From positions 1 through 63,502 of the IMG/VR virus record IMGVR_UViG_3300037189_010748: a stretch of DNA of 63,502 nt; one strand, given 5' to 3'. A program made the translations under genes and the position numbers. This stretch comes from a virus. Below, piece by piece: positions 44,798 through 51,769 of the stretch (position 1 is its first letter; each line of letters opens with the position of its first letter). The notes under the pieces are model-generated. The model saw only the letters and a list, made by a program, of their open reading frames with translations, made no database searches and was not told where the DNA came from.

Positions 44798-45386
44798 GGA
44801 GGTGGCATTCGGGCCACCTGCACCCCCGTGGTACCCTGGTGTTGTAAGGCAAGTGCAGCGGCAAGCGGCAAGCGGCCCCCATTGGGCGCCAGCGGCCACG
44901 GCCCACACTGCCAGCGCCAGGCCCGCTAGGCCAGCAGTTGTTGCAAATGCAACAGCAGTACATTTACATACGCACCACGGTTATAGGCAGGCCCTATAAC
45001 GGCGCAAGCGGCCCGCCCCCAACGGGGCCAGCCCGTGGCATAAATGCGGTTTAGGTTGTATGCAAATGCAACAAGGCAAGCGGCACCAACAAGCGGTGCG
45101 CAGCGCATGCCAACGGCGGTACCGCCAACACACCCCCGGCTAAGCGGGGCAATATGTTGGGCTGCGGCACCGTGCGGGCTACCTAGTTGCAAATGCAATA
45201 ACAACAGGGTGCAAGTGCACTACAAGCGGCCATGCGGTTGGCCACCAAGTTGCAGCACCACGGAATTGGGTTCGACTAAGCTTCGGGCAGCCCCTCGCTT
45301 CGGTGGGGGTTGCTCCAGAGGATTCAACTGCGGTAGAATCTTGTGGAGCAAGGGGAAGTACCCCGGTGCACAAAGGAGCCACTGTC
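44798..45386. repeat. 589-bp noncoding region with iteron-like and palindromic repeats
   Basis: No convincing gene on either strand. Near-palindrome GTTGCAAATGCAAC stands at 44940-44953, with variants at 45055-45072 and 45186-45199, so three copies about 120 bases apart. CAAGCGGC occurs five times exactly (44862, 44869, 45005, 45077, 45223) and twice with one or two changes (45090, 45141). A hairpin GTTATAGG/CCTATAAC lies at 44980-45000 and a GC-rich stem near 45288-45312. The architecture suggests an origin of replication, a partition site or an operator array. Confidence 0.65.
45310..45339 (+). promoter_or_regulatory. Promoter upstream of the HTH gene
   Basis: -35 TTGCTC (45310-45315), 18-base spacer, -10 TAGAAT (45334-45339), then a leader of about 40 bases with AAAGGAG before ATG 45387. 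Confidence 0.6.
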
Positions 45387-46127
45387 ATGAACAACACCAC
45401 CACTTCCATCTTCGCCACCGAGGACACCCCTGCGGCGGAAGTCAGCGCACTGATCGCGGCAACGCTCGAAGTGTGCACCTCCGCCGGGGACGAACTGAAG
45501 TGGGCCGAGCTCAGCTCGGTCTGCCCCAGCATCAAGTACTCGCGTGGTTGGCTGATCGCCCGTCGGGCTCAGCTGGAAGAGTACGCGCCGGAACTCCTGA
45601 CCCGGCTGGTCAAGGCCAGCAAGGGCAGCGAGGAGCGGTACGCACACGCCAAGAAGTTCCACGCAGCACGGCTGGGCACGAAGCTCAGCTGGGGTGAGCT
45701 GGCCGTGCGCTTCGGCGTGAGCGAGAGCTACGTCCGCGAGTGCTTCAAGCTCGCGGGTGTGGAGAAGGACCTGGGCCTGCGGATCGGCAAGGGCGGACGC
45801 TTCGCCTACGGTGATCCCACCCTGTACCTGGAGAACCGCAAGGCCGAGGGAGCTCAGATCCCCGTGGAGCTCAAGGGCCGTCCGGCCGTGGAGCAGCTCC
45901 TCAACTTCAAGGCCGACCGTACCATGAGCACCGCCGCTCAGAAGGGCAAGGCCATGAGCACGATCGTCAAGCTGCAGAACCTGCGTCAGGACAAGGCCAC
46001 TCCGGCCGAGCAGCACGACGCCATCGACGAGAAGATCGCCGACCTGATGAACAAGCACAACATCACGGTCGCCGACCTCGGGGCCTGGAAGGCAGCTCGG
46101 GCCAGCAAGGGCCGCAAGGCGAGCTGA
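45387..46127 (+). CDS. Helix-turn-helix DNA-binding protein with RIGKGGR motif
   Basis: A 246-aa protein. The N-terminal region has two helix-turn-helix-like units; the clearest is KLSWGELAVRFGVSESYVRE (residues about 98-117). GLRIGKGGRFAYGDPTLYL follows and then a helical C-terminus. The protein at 56048-56704 shares the LSW...ARxG unit and the RIGKGGR motif. As the first gene after the repeat region it is a good candidate to bind those repeats, as origin-binding protein or repressor; that is inference. AAAGGAG precedes ATG 45387. Confidence 0.7.
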   Translation: MNNTTTSIFATEDTPAAEVSALIAATLEVCTSAGDELKWAELSSVCPSIKYSRGWLIARRAQLEEYAPELLTRLVKASKGSEERYAHAKKFHAARLGTKLSWGELAVRFGVSESYVRECFKLAGVEKDLGLRIGKGGRFAYGDPTLYLENRKAEGAQIPVELKGRPAVEQLLNFKADRTMSTAAQKGKAMSTIVKLQNLRQDKATPAEQHDAIDEKIADLMNKHNITVADLGAWKAARASKGRKAS

Positions 46128-46149
46128 AGCAAGGCAAGGCAAGGGGTTC

Positions 46150-46190
46150 GGGGGTACGGCATGCACAGGGGTTCGAGCCCCCTGCCCCCA
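46150..46190 (+). ncRNA. Miniature tRNA-like element 1 (acceptor stem plus T-arm)
   Basis: 5' strand GGGGGT (46150-46155) pairs with GCCCCC (46184-46189) as a 6-bp acceptor-like stem. The T-arm is AGGGG / TTCGAGC loop / CCCCT (46167-46183), and a single A follows like a discriminator base. The 11-base linker ACGGCATGCAC replaces the D- and anticodon arms. A CCACCC/GGGTGG hairpin follows at 46195-46210. It lies between a stop codon (46127) and the next Shine-Dalgarno-led gene (46226). Confidence 0.6.
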
Positions 46191-46225
46191 CGATCCACCC
46201 TCCTGGGTGGGCAGCAAGGAGCCAC

Positions 46226-46375
46226 ATGTCAAAGGGAAGCAAGTTCCTGCTGTGCCTGCTGTGCACAGCACTCATCATCCAGATGATGGTGTTCTGGCAC
46301 CTGAGCCGTGATCCGATGTTTCTTTGGATCGCTGGAGGGATGCTCAGTACACTGGTGTTCGGTGTCGCCTGGTGA
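46226..46375 (+). CDS. 49-aa membrane protein
   Basis: AAGGAGCCAC precedes ATG 46226. The product has two hydrophobic segments (FLLCLLCTALIIQMMVFW and FLWIAGGMLSTLVFGVAW) and no soluble domain. GTGA overlap with the next gene. Small membrane peptides like this recur in the right arm; function unknown. Confidence 0.65.
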   Translation: MSKGSKFLLCLLCTALIIQMMVFWHLSRDPMFLWIAGGMLSTLVFGVAW

Positions 46376-46617
46376 ACATCAACACGATGCAGGCTCACCG
46401 TCTGCGAGCACAAGTACGCCGAGCCAGCCTCAAGCTGGATGCGCTGCATGCACAACGCACGAGGCAGGCTCATGCAGTACGGGGCACGTCGCCTTCCACC
46501 GTCAGGAAGCGGGCTCAACTGTTCAACGCTGCTGAGCGCCTCCGCTTGAGGCAGGCTCAGGCATGGTCGTTCTACATGAGCGCCGATGCTGCGTACGAAG
46601 AGGTTCGGAGGGGGTAG
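46372..46617 (+). CDS. Basic helical hypothetical protein
   Basis: An 81-aa Arg/Ala-rich, helical protein from GTG 46372 (GTGA overlap); ATG 46387 is an alternative start. The stop codon TAG sits in the loop of a GGGGG/CCCCC hairpin. No family recognised. Confidence 0.6.
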   Translation: MNINTMQAHRLRAQVRRASLKLDALHAQRTRQAHAVRGTSPSTVRKRAQLFNAAERLRLRQAQAWSFYMSADAAYEEVRRG

Positions 46618-46633
46618 CCCCCGAATTCGGCTC

Positions 46634-46655
46634 AGGGGGAGAGGAGCCACCCCCT
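46634..46655 (+). terminator. Hairpin downstream of the small basic gene
   Basis: AGGGGG (46634-46639) pairs with CCCCCT (46650-46655) across a 10-base loop. An AT-rich stretch (TAATATTTGAG) follows, so it may be a terminator. TAATAT at 46658-46663 could also be a -10 for the next gene. Confidence 0.4.
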
Positions 46656-46694
46656 CCTAATATTTGAGAACCCACCAACCCGAAAGGAACTGAA

Positions 46695-46895
46695 ATGAGG
46701 GAATCTCTCTTGAAGACCATCACCTGCACCCCGGACGAACTGCTCCCCGGCGACATCGTCCACGACCACGACGACAAGCTCGTGCTCAACGTGGAAGTCG
46801 ACGAAGACAGCACCGTGGCCACCATCCGCTGGATGGGAACCGAAGTGCGCAGCCACGCCGGTATCCGAGCCCAGCTCACCGTCAGCCGCCGCTGA
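46695..46895 (+). CDS. Small acidic beta-rich hypothetical protein
   Basis: A 66-aa product (ELLPGDIVHDHDDKLVLNVE ... GTEVRSHAGIRAQLTV) with the look of a small beta-barrel. GAAAGGAA precedes ATG 46695. Coupled by TGATG to the next peptide. Confidence 0.65.
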   Translation: MRESLLKTITCTPDELLPGDIVHDHDDKLVLNVEVDEDSTVATIRWMGTEVRSHAGIRAQLTVSRR

Positions 46896-46996
46896 TGAGA
46901 CCGGCCGATCCCAACCGACGCCAGCCCTCCCGGATGAAGGGCTCAGGCCGCCATCACCCCAACCACGGCAGCAAGAAGCCCAAGTCCAAGAAGTAA
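46895..46996 (+). CDS. 33-aa very basic peptide
   Basis: ATG 46895 overlaps the previous stop (TGATG). The peptide is rich in Arg, Lys, His and Pro and ends in KKPKSKK. Short basic peptides can bind RNA or host proteins; translation is inferred only from the coupling. Confidence 0.45.
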   Translation: MRPADPNRRQPSRMKGSGRHHPNHGSKKPKSKK

Positions 46997-47040
46997 CACC
47001 CGCTAGCGTGAACCCACCACCAACCAGTAAAGTAGGAGCC

Positions 47041-47304
47041 ATGCAAACACTGCTCAACCCAACCACCTTCGTGGTGGCCGTATCCGAAGACAACAGGGGC
47101 TTCGAGTTCCAGATCGGTGTGTACAGCAGCACCCGACGGGATCACGACCAGTACGAAGGCCACCTGGCCATCTGGGTCGGTGATCCGGGGTACTACATCC
47201 TCGACGGCGAGGAACAGGCACAGTTCTTGCGTGAACTGGCCCCGCTGCTCACCGGCCGTGGCCCCACCCAGGACGAACTAGACGAGGAAGCCAGCCTCGC
47301 ATGA
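47041..47304 (+). CDS. Small hypothetical protein
   Basis: An 87-aa alpha/beta product (TTFVVAVSEDNRGFEFQIG, HLAIWVGDPGYYILDG). GTAGGAGCC stands just before ATG 47041. Tail end acidic. ATGA overlap with the following 30-aa peptide. Confidence 0.65.
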   Translation: MQTLLNPTTFVVAVSEDNRGFEFQIGVYSSTRRDHDQYEGHLAIWVGDPGYYILDGEEQAQFLRELAPLLTGRGPTQDELDEEASLA

Positions 47305-47393
47305 CCAGGGCCATCCTGAAGACCATCGCCACGGTTGCCGCACTGGCTCCCTTGGCCGCCCTCACCGCCTACCTGGCAGGTTCACGCAAGTAG
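47301..47393 (+). CDS. 30-aa membrane peptide
   Basis: ATG 47301 overlaps the previous stop (ATGA). The peptide is almost one hydrophobic helix (ATVAALAPLAALTAYLAG) flanked by basic residues. Its TAG stop is 3 bases before tRNA-like element 2. Confidence 0.55.
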   Translation: MTRAILKTIATVAALAPLAALTAYLAGSRK

Positions 47394-47396
47394 CCT

Positions 47397-47445
47397 GCCC
47401 GCCCGAACGGCATACACCCAGGGTTCGAGTCCCTGGCGGGCACCA
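47397..47445 (+). ncRNA. Miniature tRNA-like element 2, with encoded CCA
   Basis: GCCCGC (47397-47402) pairs perfectly with GCGGGC (47436-47441); one more T-A pair is possible at the outside. The T-arm is CAGGG / TTCGAGT / CCCTG (47419-47435). A (47442) and then CCA (47443-47445) follow, as in a mature tRNA 3' end. The 16-base linker includes ACGGCATACAC. A 7-bp hairpin ACCGTGG/CCACGGT (47445-47463) comes next, then AAGGAGCCA and the next gene. The regular D-arm and anticodon arm are absent. Confidence 0.65.
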
Positions 47446-47477
47446 CCGTGGAGCCACCACGGTAGCAAGGAGCCAAC

Positions 47478-47963
47478 ATGACACCCGAACAGATCATCCA
47501 CGACGAGGATGCCTACCTCAACTGGCCGTTCCCGCACGGCCCCTGGGGTTGGAACCCCGACGGCACCAGCCTCGCCCCCACGGCGGAACTGCGAGCGGCG
47601 CACATCGCCTGGTACCACGACGTGAAGGAGGGCATCACCACCAGCACCGAGTGGATCGCCATCCAGGACGCCATCAAGGCGTTCAAGTTGAGCGGCATCG
47701 GCGGTGCCGGAACGCCCATCGACCCCGAGATCGTACTGGCCTTGCTGATCGAGGAGATCAGCACCATCTACGACGTGGATCTGCACGCCATGGCCCAGCA
47801 AGCCGAAGACGAACAGCAGATCCACCTGCACGCTGCCCTCGCCGCCCTGCGAGCCGTCGACGGTGAAGCGTCCGACCAGTACCGCCGCATCGAGGCTGCC
47901 TACGCAGCCACCTTCCAGGACAACGAGGCCATGGACCACTACGACCGGAACCTGGGCACCTGA
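47478..47963 (+). CDS. Hypothetical protein
   Basis: A 161-aa acidic protein. The N-terminal part is Trp/Pro-rich (NWPFPHGPWGWNPDG) and the rest helical. AAGGAGCCA precedes ATG 47478; TGATG overlap downstream. No family recognised. Confidence 0.7.
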   Translation: MTPEQIIHDEDAYLNWPFPHGPWGWNPDGTSLAPTAELRAAHIAWYHDVKEGITTSTEWIAIQDAIKAFKLSGIGGAGTPIDPEIVLALLIEEISTIYDVDLHAMAQQAEDEQQIHLHAALAALRAVDGEASDQYRRIEAAYAATFQDNEAMDHYDRNLGT

Positions 47964-48184
47964 TGGCCAAGCGACGAACCTTCAGCGCAGTGATCAAGGA
48001 CTGCGAGATGCAGGAAGTGCCCGCCAACGATCACGACAAGGCCAGGGGCATCCACAACGAGGAAGGCATGGTGCGCCTGCTGGTCGGCACCGCCTTCCAC
48101 CCCAACGGAACCGAGTTCGACTTCGAGTTCAAGTTCCACGTGGACGGCGACCTGGATCAGTACTTCCTGCCAGACCCCCGCTAG
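47963..48184 (+). CDS. Small hypothetical protein
   Basis: A 73-aa product with a basic start and an acidic beta-rich end (FDFEFKFHVDGDLDQYFL). Coupled to the preceding gene by TGATG. Last gene before tRNA-like element 3. Confidence 0.65.
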   Translation: MAKRRTFSAVIKDCEMQEVPANDHDKARGIHNEEGMVRLLVGTAFHPNGTEFDFEFKFHVDGDLDQYFLPDPR

Positions 48185-48204
48185 CACGAACACCGCCGGT
48201 GTAC

Positions 48205-48210
48205 TACACT
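48205..48210 (+). promoter_or_regulatory. Candidate -10 element at the start of tRNA-like element 3
   Basis: TACACT within GTGTACTACACTGG, close to GTGTGCTACGCTGG of the 43841 promoter. The hexamer 17 bases upstream (TAGCAC) is a weak -35. A transcript would start near 48217, at the first bases of tRNA-like element 3. Confidence 0.4.
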
Positions 48211-48215
48211 GGCAC

Positions 48216-48256
48216 GAGCGAAAGGAATACACCCCGGTTCGAGTCCGGGGCGCTCA
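48216..48256 (+). ncRNA. Miniature tRNA-like element 3
   Basis: GAGCGA (48216-48221) pairs with GCGCTC (48250-48255) over 5 of 6 positions. The T-arm is CCCGG / TTCGAGT / CCGGG (48233-48249), followed by A. The 11-base linker is AAGGAATACAC. Size and plan (41 nt) equal element 1. A copy of the ACGGCATAC linker motif follows immediately after the element. The next gene starts at 48286 after ACAAGGAGCCACC. Confidence 0.55.
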
Positions 48257-48285
48257 CGGCATACCCACCAACACAAGGAGCCACC

Positions 48286-48708
48286 ATGCCAACCGAAACC
48301 GACGAGATCCTCGGCTACGATGCCGACCACGACGATCCCCGGCAGTATTGCCCACACGGAGCCTTCATCGGCTCGTGGTGGGGGCCGGACTACCTCTGCG
48401 GCGCATGCGAACAGGGCATCAGCGCAGCCGCCTACCGCTACAGCGGGATCCAGCGCAACATCTTCGCCTGGGAGGACCGGCTGGGCTGGTTCTGCCGCCT
48501 GGCCGACAACACGGCCGAAGTTGTCGAGCACAAGAGCCCGACCTACCGGAACTGGTTCCGCAACATCGTCGTCGACCTGGTCCTCACCAAGTACGACGAA
48601 TCCATGGCCATCATGCACCAGATCAACCTGGCCCACGGCCAACTGGTCTACTTCTGGCTCGACCACCCGGACTTCGACCCCGACGACGAGAGCCAGTGGG
48701 GCTACTGA
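48286..48708 (+). CDS. Cys/His-containing hypothetical protein
   Basis: A 140-aa product. The N-terminal 45 residues have a possible zinc site (YCPHGAFIG, CGACEQG). A Trp- and Tyr-rich helical part follows. AAGGAGCCA precedes ATG 48286; TGATG overlap with the next gene. Confidence 0.7.
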   Translation: MPTETDEILGYDADHDDPRQYCPHGAFIGSWWGPDYLCGACEQGISAAAYRYSGIQRNIFAWEDRLGWFCRLADNTAEVVEHKSPTYRNWFRNIVVDLVLTKYDESMAIMHQINLAHGQLVYFWLDHPDFDPDDESQWGY

Positions 48709-49052
48709 TGCTCACCATGACCATCAACGATTCCGAGGGGTTGGACATCGCCATCCCCGCCCGGTACGAAGTGTGCGGCCGATGCCACGGCACCGGCAAG
48801 CACGTGAACCCCAGCATCGACGGGCACGGCATCAGCGGCGACGATGAGTGCTGGGACGATGACGACTTCCGGGAGAACTACTTCGGGGGCTTGTACGATG
48901 TGACCTGCCAGCAGTGCGATGGCCGCAACGTGGTGCTCATCCCCGACGATGAGAGCCTCACGCCCGAACAAGCCGCCCAGCTCGAAGCGTGGCAGGAGTT
49001 CACCTGGCGAGACGCCGAGGAGCGCCGCATGGAAGCCCGGTGGGGCTTGTGA
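48708..49052 (+). CDS. DnaJ-type zinc-finger small protein
   Basis: A 114-aa product with CGRCHGTGKHV near residue 23 and CQQCDGRNV near residue 67. These are the two halves of a DnaJ central-domain-like CxxCxG zinc site, separated by an acidic insert. It could bind unfolded protein or RNA; unproven. Coupled on both sides. Confidence 0.7.
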   Translation: MLTMTINDSEGLDIAIPARYEVCGRCHGTGKHVNPSIDGHGISGDDECWDDDDFRENYFGGLYDVTCQQCDGRNVVLIPDDESLTPEQAAQLEAWQEFTWRDAEERRMEARWGL

Positions 49053-49306
49053 ACCGCCCCGTCGAGCTGCCCATCCCCGAAGACCACGACAACTACGACG
49101 AGGAGCACTACGGCCTCAAGTTCGATTCAAGCCGCTGCCAGAGCGGCGACTGCGTGGCCGAGCCGCCAAGCCCCATCGGGTTCTACCTGGAGGTGCACCC
49201 CGTGCACGACTACGAGATCTGCGAGTGGGGCCTCGTGTTTCGCTTGTCTGATGGCAAGCTGGTCTGCGAGGATTGTGCCATCATCTGGGAGGAGCACCAC
49301 CAATGA
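49049..49306 (+). CDS. Small Cys-containing hypothetical protein
   Basis: An 85-aa product from GTG 49049 (GTGA overlap). It has a C-terminal CEDCAIIWEEHH segment and an earlier CQSGDC that together could hold zinc. No family recognised. Confidence 0.65.
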   Translation: MNRPVELPIPEDHDNYDEEHYGLKFDSSRCQSGDCVAEPPSPIGFYLEVHPVHDYEICEWGLVFRLSDGKLVCEDCAIIWEEHHQ

Positions 49307-49443
49307 CCAGCAGGGAACCCATACCGGAGGGCATGAGCTGGAAGGAGTTCGATGTCTGGATCCGCTGGGTCTTTGGCGGGGAGCTCAGCCTGAAGGACAA
49401 GTTCATCCTTCGGCGAATGAACAAGAGGAGAGCCCGCCAATGA
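49303..49443 (+). CDS. 46-aa hypothetical protein
   Basis: ATG 49303 and stop 49443 form 4-base overlaps with both neighbours. The product is helical with aromatic residues (WKEFDVWIRWVFGGE) and a basic end. Short, but its coupling on both sides supports it. Confidence 0.6.
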   Translation: MTSREPIPEGMSWKEFDVWIRWVFGGELSLKDKFILRRMNKRRARQ

Positions 49444-49784
49444 CCACCGAACGACCCATCACTCACCAGCCGCACAGCTTTGTCCTTGTGTTCAGGCATG
49501 ACTGCGGCGTCAGGCACATCCTCGCCGCCTTGTGCGATGAGGGCCGCTGCAACCGGGAGATCACAGACAGCAAGATCCCCCGGTACGCTGCCATCGGCGT
49601 CGAGATGCTGAACGTACCCGGCTTCCCGCTGGGCAACGGCTTCTACTGGACCCACGAAGACGAGACGCTGTTCATCATGACCGCCCTCACGCTCGCCCTC
49701 CACGAAGGGCGCCAGAGCTCAATTCACAGCCTGCGGGCCAAGCTCGTGGAGCTTGCCCGAACCCGCCCGCACCACTACCGTTAG
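49440..49784 (+). CDS. Hypothetical protein
   Basis: A 114-aa product with scattered Cys (CGVRHILAALCDEGRC) and a helical C-terminus. ATGA overlap upstream. No family recognised. Confidence 0.65.
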   Translation: MTTERPITHQPHSFVLVFRHDCGVRHILAALCDEGRCNREITDSKIPRYAAIGVEMLNVPGFPLGNGFYWTHEDETLFIMTALTLALHEGRQSSIHSLRAKLVELARTRPHHYR

Positions 49785-49807
49785 TGGTGGCCAAACAAAG
49801 GAGCCCC

Positions 49808-50134
49808 ATGCCCACCTTCGGAATCCACACCATCGATGTCAACGGTGATCCGTACGACATCAGTCACACCGGGTTGATCTACTACCCCAAGGAGACGATC
49901 CCCAACTACGAGAGCCTGCCCAAGCAGGTGCTGCACTTCGGCAACGGCAGCATGGTCCTCAACAACCTCGACGAACCCGACATCTGTGTCGGCACCTTCG
50001 ACGACTACCTGGAGGACGTGCTGCACCAGTACCGCATCGCCAACGCCGACGAGCCGTTGGTCGCCTACTGGGACGGAACCAAGTACACCGACCAGCTCGT
50101 GCCCCACGCCCGGTTCTGGCCGAGCGAAGCCTGA
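49808..50134 (+). CDS. Hypothetical protein
   Basis: A 108-aa alpha/beta product (NYESLPKQVLHFGNGS, VGTFDDYLEDVLHQYR). ATG 49808 follows AAGGAGCCCC. It ends just before a strong hairpin. No family recognised. Confidence 0.7.
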   Translation: MPTFGIHTIDVNGDPYDISHTGLIYYPKETIPNYESLPKQVLHFGNGSMVLNNLDEPDICVGTFDDYLEDVLHQYRIANADEPLVAYWDGTKYTDQLVPHARFWPSEA

Positions 50135-50141
50135 CCCGCAC

Positions 50142-50186
50142 CCCCACCCTGCTTGCCTGAACTATGTTCGTGTAAGCAGGGTGGGG
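50142..50186 (+). terminator. Strong operon-boundary hairpin
   Basis: A perfect 13-bp stem, CCCCACCCTGCTT (50142-50154) with its complement (50174-50186), and a 19-base loop lie in the 80-bp gap between two operons. No T-run; likely a terminator or mRNA-stabilising hairpin. Confidence 0.6.
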
Positions 50187-50214
50187 TTGCACCACCAACA
50201 CAAAGGAGCCAACC

Positions 50215-50463
50215 TTGAAGTTCACAGCCACGCTGTTCCATTCGCCGGGCATCGGTTTCCAGACCGACGTCCTGGTCAGGAAGAACGCCCAACCCGTCAC
50301 CACCGAGCCCTGCACGCTGATCACCCGCAAGGGTTTGATCCTCAGGGCTGACCTCCCCACGGACGAGCGCATGCGCCACCGTGTCGTCGACGACATCGAC
50401 AGCCAGATGTCGTGGAACTGGGAGGACCGCATCGCCGAGGTCAAGCAGGGAGAACCCGCATGA
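50215..50463 (+). CDS. Small hypothetical protein with TTG start
   Basis: An 82-aa beta-rich product. The start is TTG 50215, directly after AAGGAGCCAACC, the same leader used by ATG genes nearby. ATGA-type coupling to the next gene. Confidence 0.65.
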   Translation: MKFTATLFHSPGIGFQTDVLVRKNAQPVTTEPCTLITRKGLILRADLPTDERMRHRVVDDIDSQMSWNWEDRIAEVKQGEPA

Positions 50464-50711
50464 CCTCCATCGACAACGCATTGCTCATCACCTGGGCAAT
50501 CGAGTACGAAGGTGGCTCCTTCGCCCGGGAGGCGGGTCAGGTCTTGTACGACCTGGCCTTCCTCACCGGGGTGAACTACAAGGTGGTGAGCCGCACCCTG
50601 CTCGAAATGGAAGCAGTCGGTGCGGTCACCATCACCCGGTTGAGCCACCCCGACCCCCGCCGAGCCAACCGCATCATCGACATCAGAATCACAGGAGGAA
50701 CACCAACGTGA
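50460..50711 (+). CDS. Winged-helix DNA-binding-like small protein
   Basis: An 83-aa product. Helices with VLYDLAFLTGVNYKVVSRTL are followed by a beta wing (GAVTITRLSH ... RIIDIRITG). This looks like a winged helix-turn-helix and is a candidate transcription regulator of the right arm. ATGA overlap upstream. Confidence 0.6.
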   Translation: MTSIDNALLITWAIEYEGGSFAREAGQVLYDLAFLTGVNYKVVSRTLLEMEAVGAVTITRLSHPDPRRANRIIDIRITGGTPT

Positions 50712-50989
50712 GCGCACCGCTCCCACCGGACACGCACCGTTGCCGCAACTGCGGGAACAGTGTGGTGTACGCCTACGTTCAGGCTGGCAGGACCCGCATG
50801 CTGAGCGCCAGCTACGACGCCGAACCCGTCGCCAACGGCGGCTACCACCTCGAAGAAGAGGAGACGCCCGAAGGCGAAGTCACCGGCAACTGGATCGCCA
50901 CCTACGTCAAGGTGGCCGATCGCAACGGAGCCGATGGCCACCGCAAGCACGATTGCCCCGCCAAGTACAACTTCCAGGAGGAAGCATGA
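50708..50989 (+). CDS. Zinc-ribbon-like hypothetical protein
   Basis: A 93-aa product from GTG 50708. It has CRNCGNSVVYAYVQ near the N-terminus and HKHDCPAKYN-like residues near the end, so one zinc site is likely. No family recognised. Confidence 0.65.
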   Translation: MSAPLPPDTHRCRNCGNSVVYAYVQAGRTRMLSASYDAEPVANGGYHLEEEETPEGEVTGNWIATYVKVADRNGADGHRKHDCPAKYNFQEEA

Positions 50990-51219
50990 GCCAGTACATC
51001 ATCACCATCAAGTTCGACTCCCCCGGCCAGGACTTGGCCGAGGACATCTGCGCCGGGATCGCCGACTACGTCTACAACGACGACCACGAGCACGAGCCCC
51101 AGTTCGCAGTGAGCATGGTCGTCGTGGTCCCGGCGACCACCAAGATCGTCTTCAGCGACGCCCCCGGCCGTGGCGAGCTGGCCATCCAGCGCCAGAACTT
51201 CATCGACGGGGAGGAGTGA
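50986..51219 (+). CDS. Small hypothetical protein
   Basis: A 77-aa alpha/beta product (QYIITIKFDSPGQDLAEDI ... FAVSMVVVVPATTKI). AGGAGG precedes ATG 50986, which overlaps the previous stop. Resembles in outline the next gene product, which may be a diverged duplicate. Confidence 0.65.
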   Translation: MSQYIITIKFDSPGQDLAEDICAGIADYVYNDDHEHEPQFAVSMVVVVPATTKIVFSDAPGRGELAIQRQNFIDGEE

Positions 51220-51434
51220 TGAGCACCTACCGCCTCACCTTCATCGCCGAGCTGCCCGACGACTACGACGGTCACCACGAAGAGGAGGACGACCCGGTTC
51301 ACCACCTGGCTCAGCACCTCGAACTGGAGGCGACGGTGTGGTTCGAGAAGAGCCCCATCTACGGCGACTTCGACTTCGAGTTCGAGCTGCAGAAGCTCGA
51401 GCGCCAGACCGTCAACTGGGAGGAGCTGCCGTGA
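51219..51434 (+). CDS. Small acidic hypothetical protein
   Basis: A 71-aa product with a beta strand, an acidic loop (DDYDGHHEEEDDP) and a second strand. TGATG overlap upstream with GGAGG nearby; GTGA overlap downstream. Confidence 0.6.
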   Translation: MSTYRLTFIAELPDDYDGHHEEEDDPVHHLAQHLELEATVWFEKSPIYGDFDFEFELQKLERQTVNWEELP

Positions 51435-51769
51435 ACAGCAAGTTCTTCTGGAGCTACTTCAACGTAGCCGACGAGCTGGACGGTGGCCTCACCCTGTATG
51501 ACCTGGAGCGCCAAGCCATTGCCGAAGCCCGCCAAGCCAGCGAGCGCCACGGCCTCCCCTGGCCACCCGACCTGGCCGAAGCTGAGGTGTTCCTCCAGGA
51601 CCACCGGGACGACCTCACCGTCAGCGGCATCGAGGTTCGGGACTGCGAGATCTGCGGTGAGCGTGTGGTGCCCATCCACGACGAAGCCGCCGAGATGCAC
51701 CGCCCCGACGAGACCAGCGTGTTCTGCCATGCCCAATGCGGGCTCGACCAAGGAATGGAAGTGTCATGA
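51431..51769 (+). CDS. Cys/His-containing hypothetical protein
   Basis: A 112-aa product from GTG 51431. The first half is helical. The second has CEICGERVVPIHDEAAEMH and FCHAQC, the residues of a treble-clef zinc site. No family recognised. Confidence 0.65.
   Translation: MNSKFFWSYFNVADELDGGLTLYDLERQAIAEARQASERHGLPWPPDLAEAEVFLQDHRDDLTVSGIEVRDCEICGERVVPIHDEAAEMHRPDETSVFCHAQCGLDQGMEVS

Noticed and set aside
44790-44999. Open frame starting ATG 44790 and running into the repeat region
   Set aside because: Composition follows the repeats (Ala, Arg, Pro, His), there is no family similarity, and it gives up the noncoding region's palindromes. Treated as noncoding.
45261-45285. A fourth tRNA-like T-loop (TTCGACT at 45271-45277)
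   Set aside because: The loop fits the consensus but the flanking bases do not pair, and there is no acceptor-like stem.
44798-45386. CRISPR array in the repeat region
   Set aside because: Repeats are 8-14 bases, palindromic and irregularly mixed; there are no uniform spacers and no cas genes.
46150-48256. Complete tRNA genes at the T-arm-like sequences
   Set aside because: Only acceptor and T-arms can be folded; 11-16 bases remain between them, too few for D- and anticodon arms. No other cloverleaf was found by eye.
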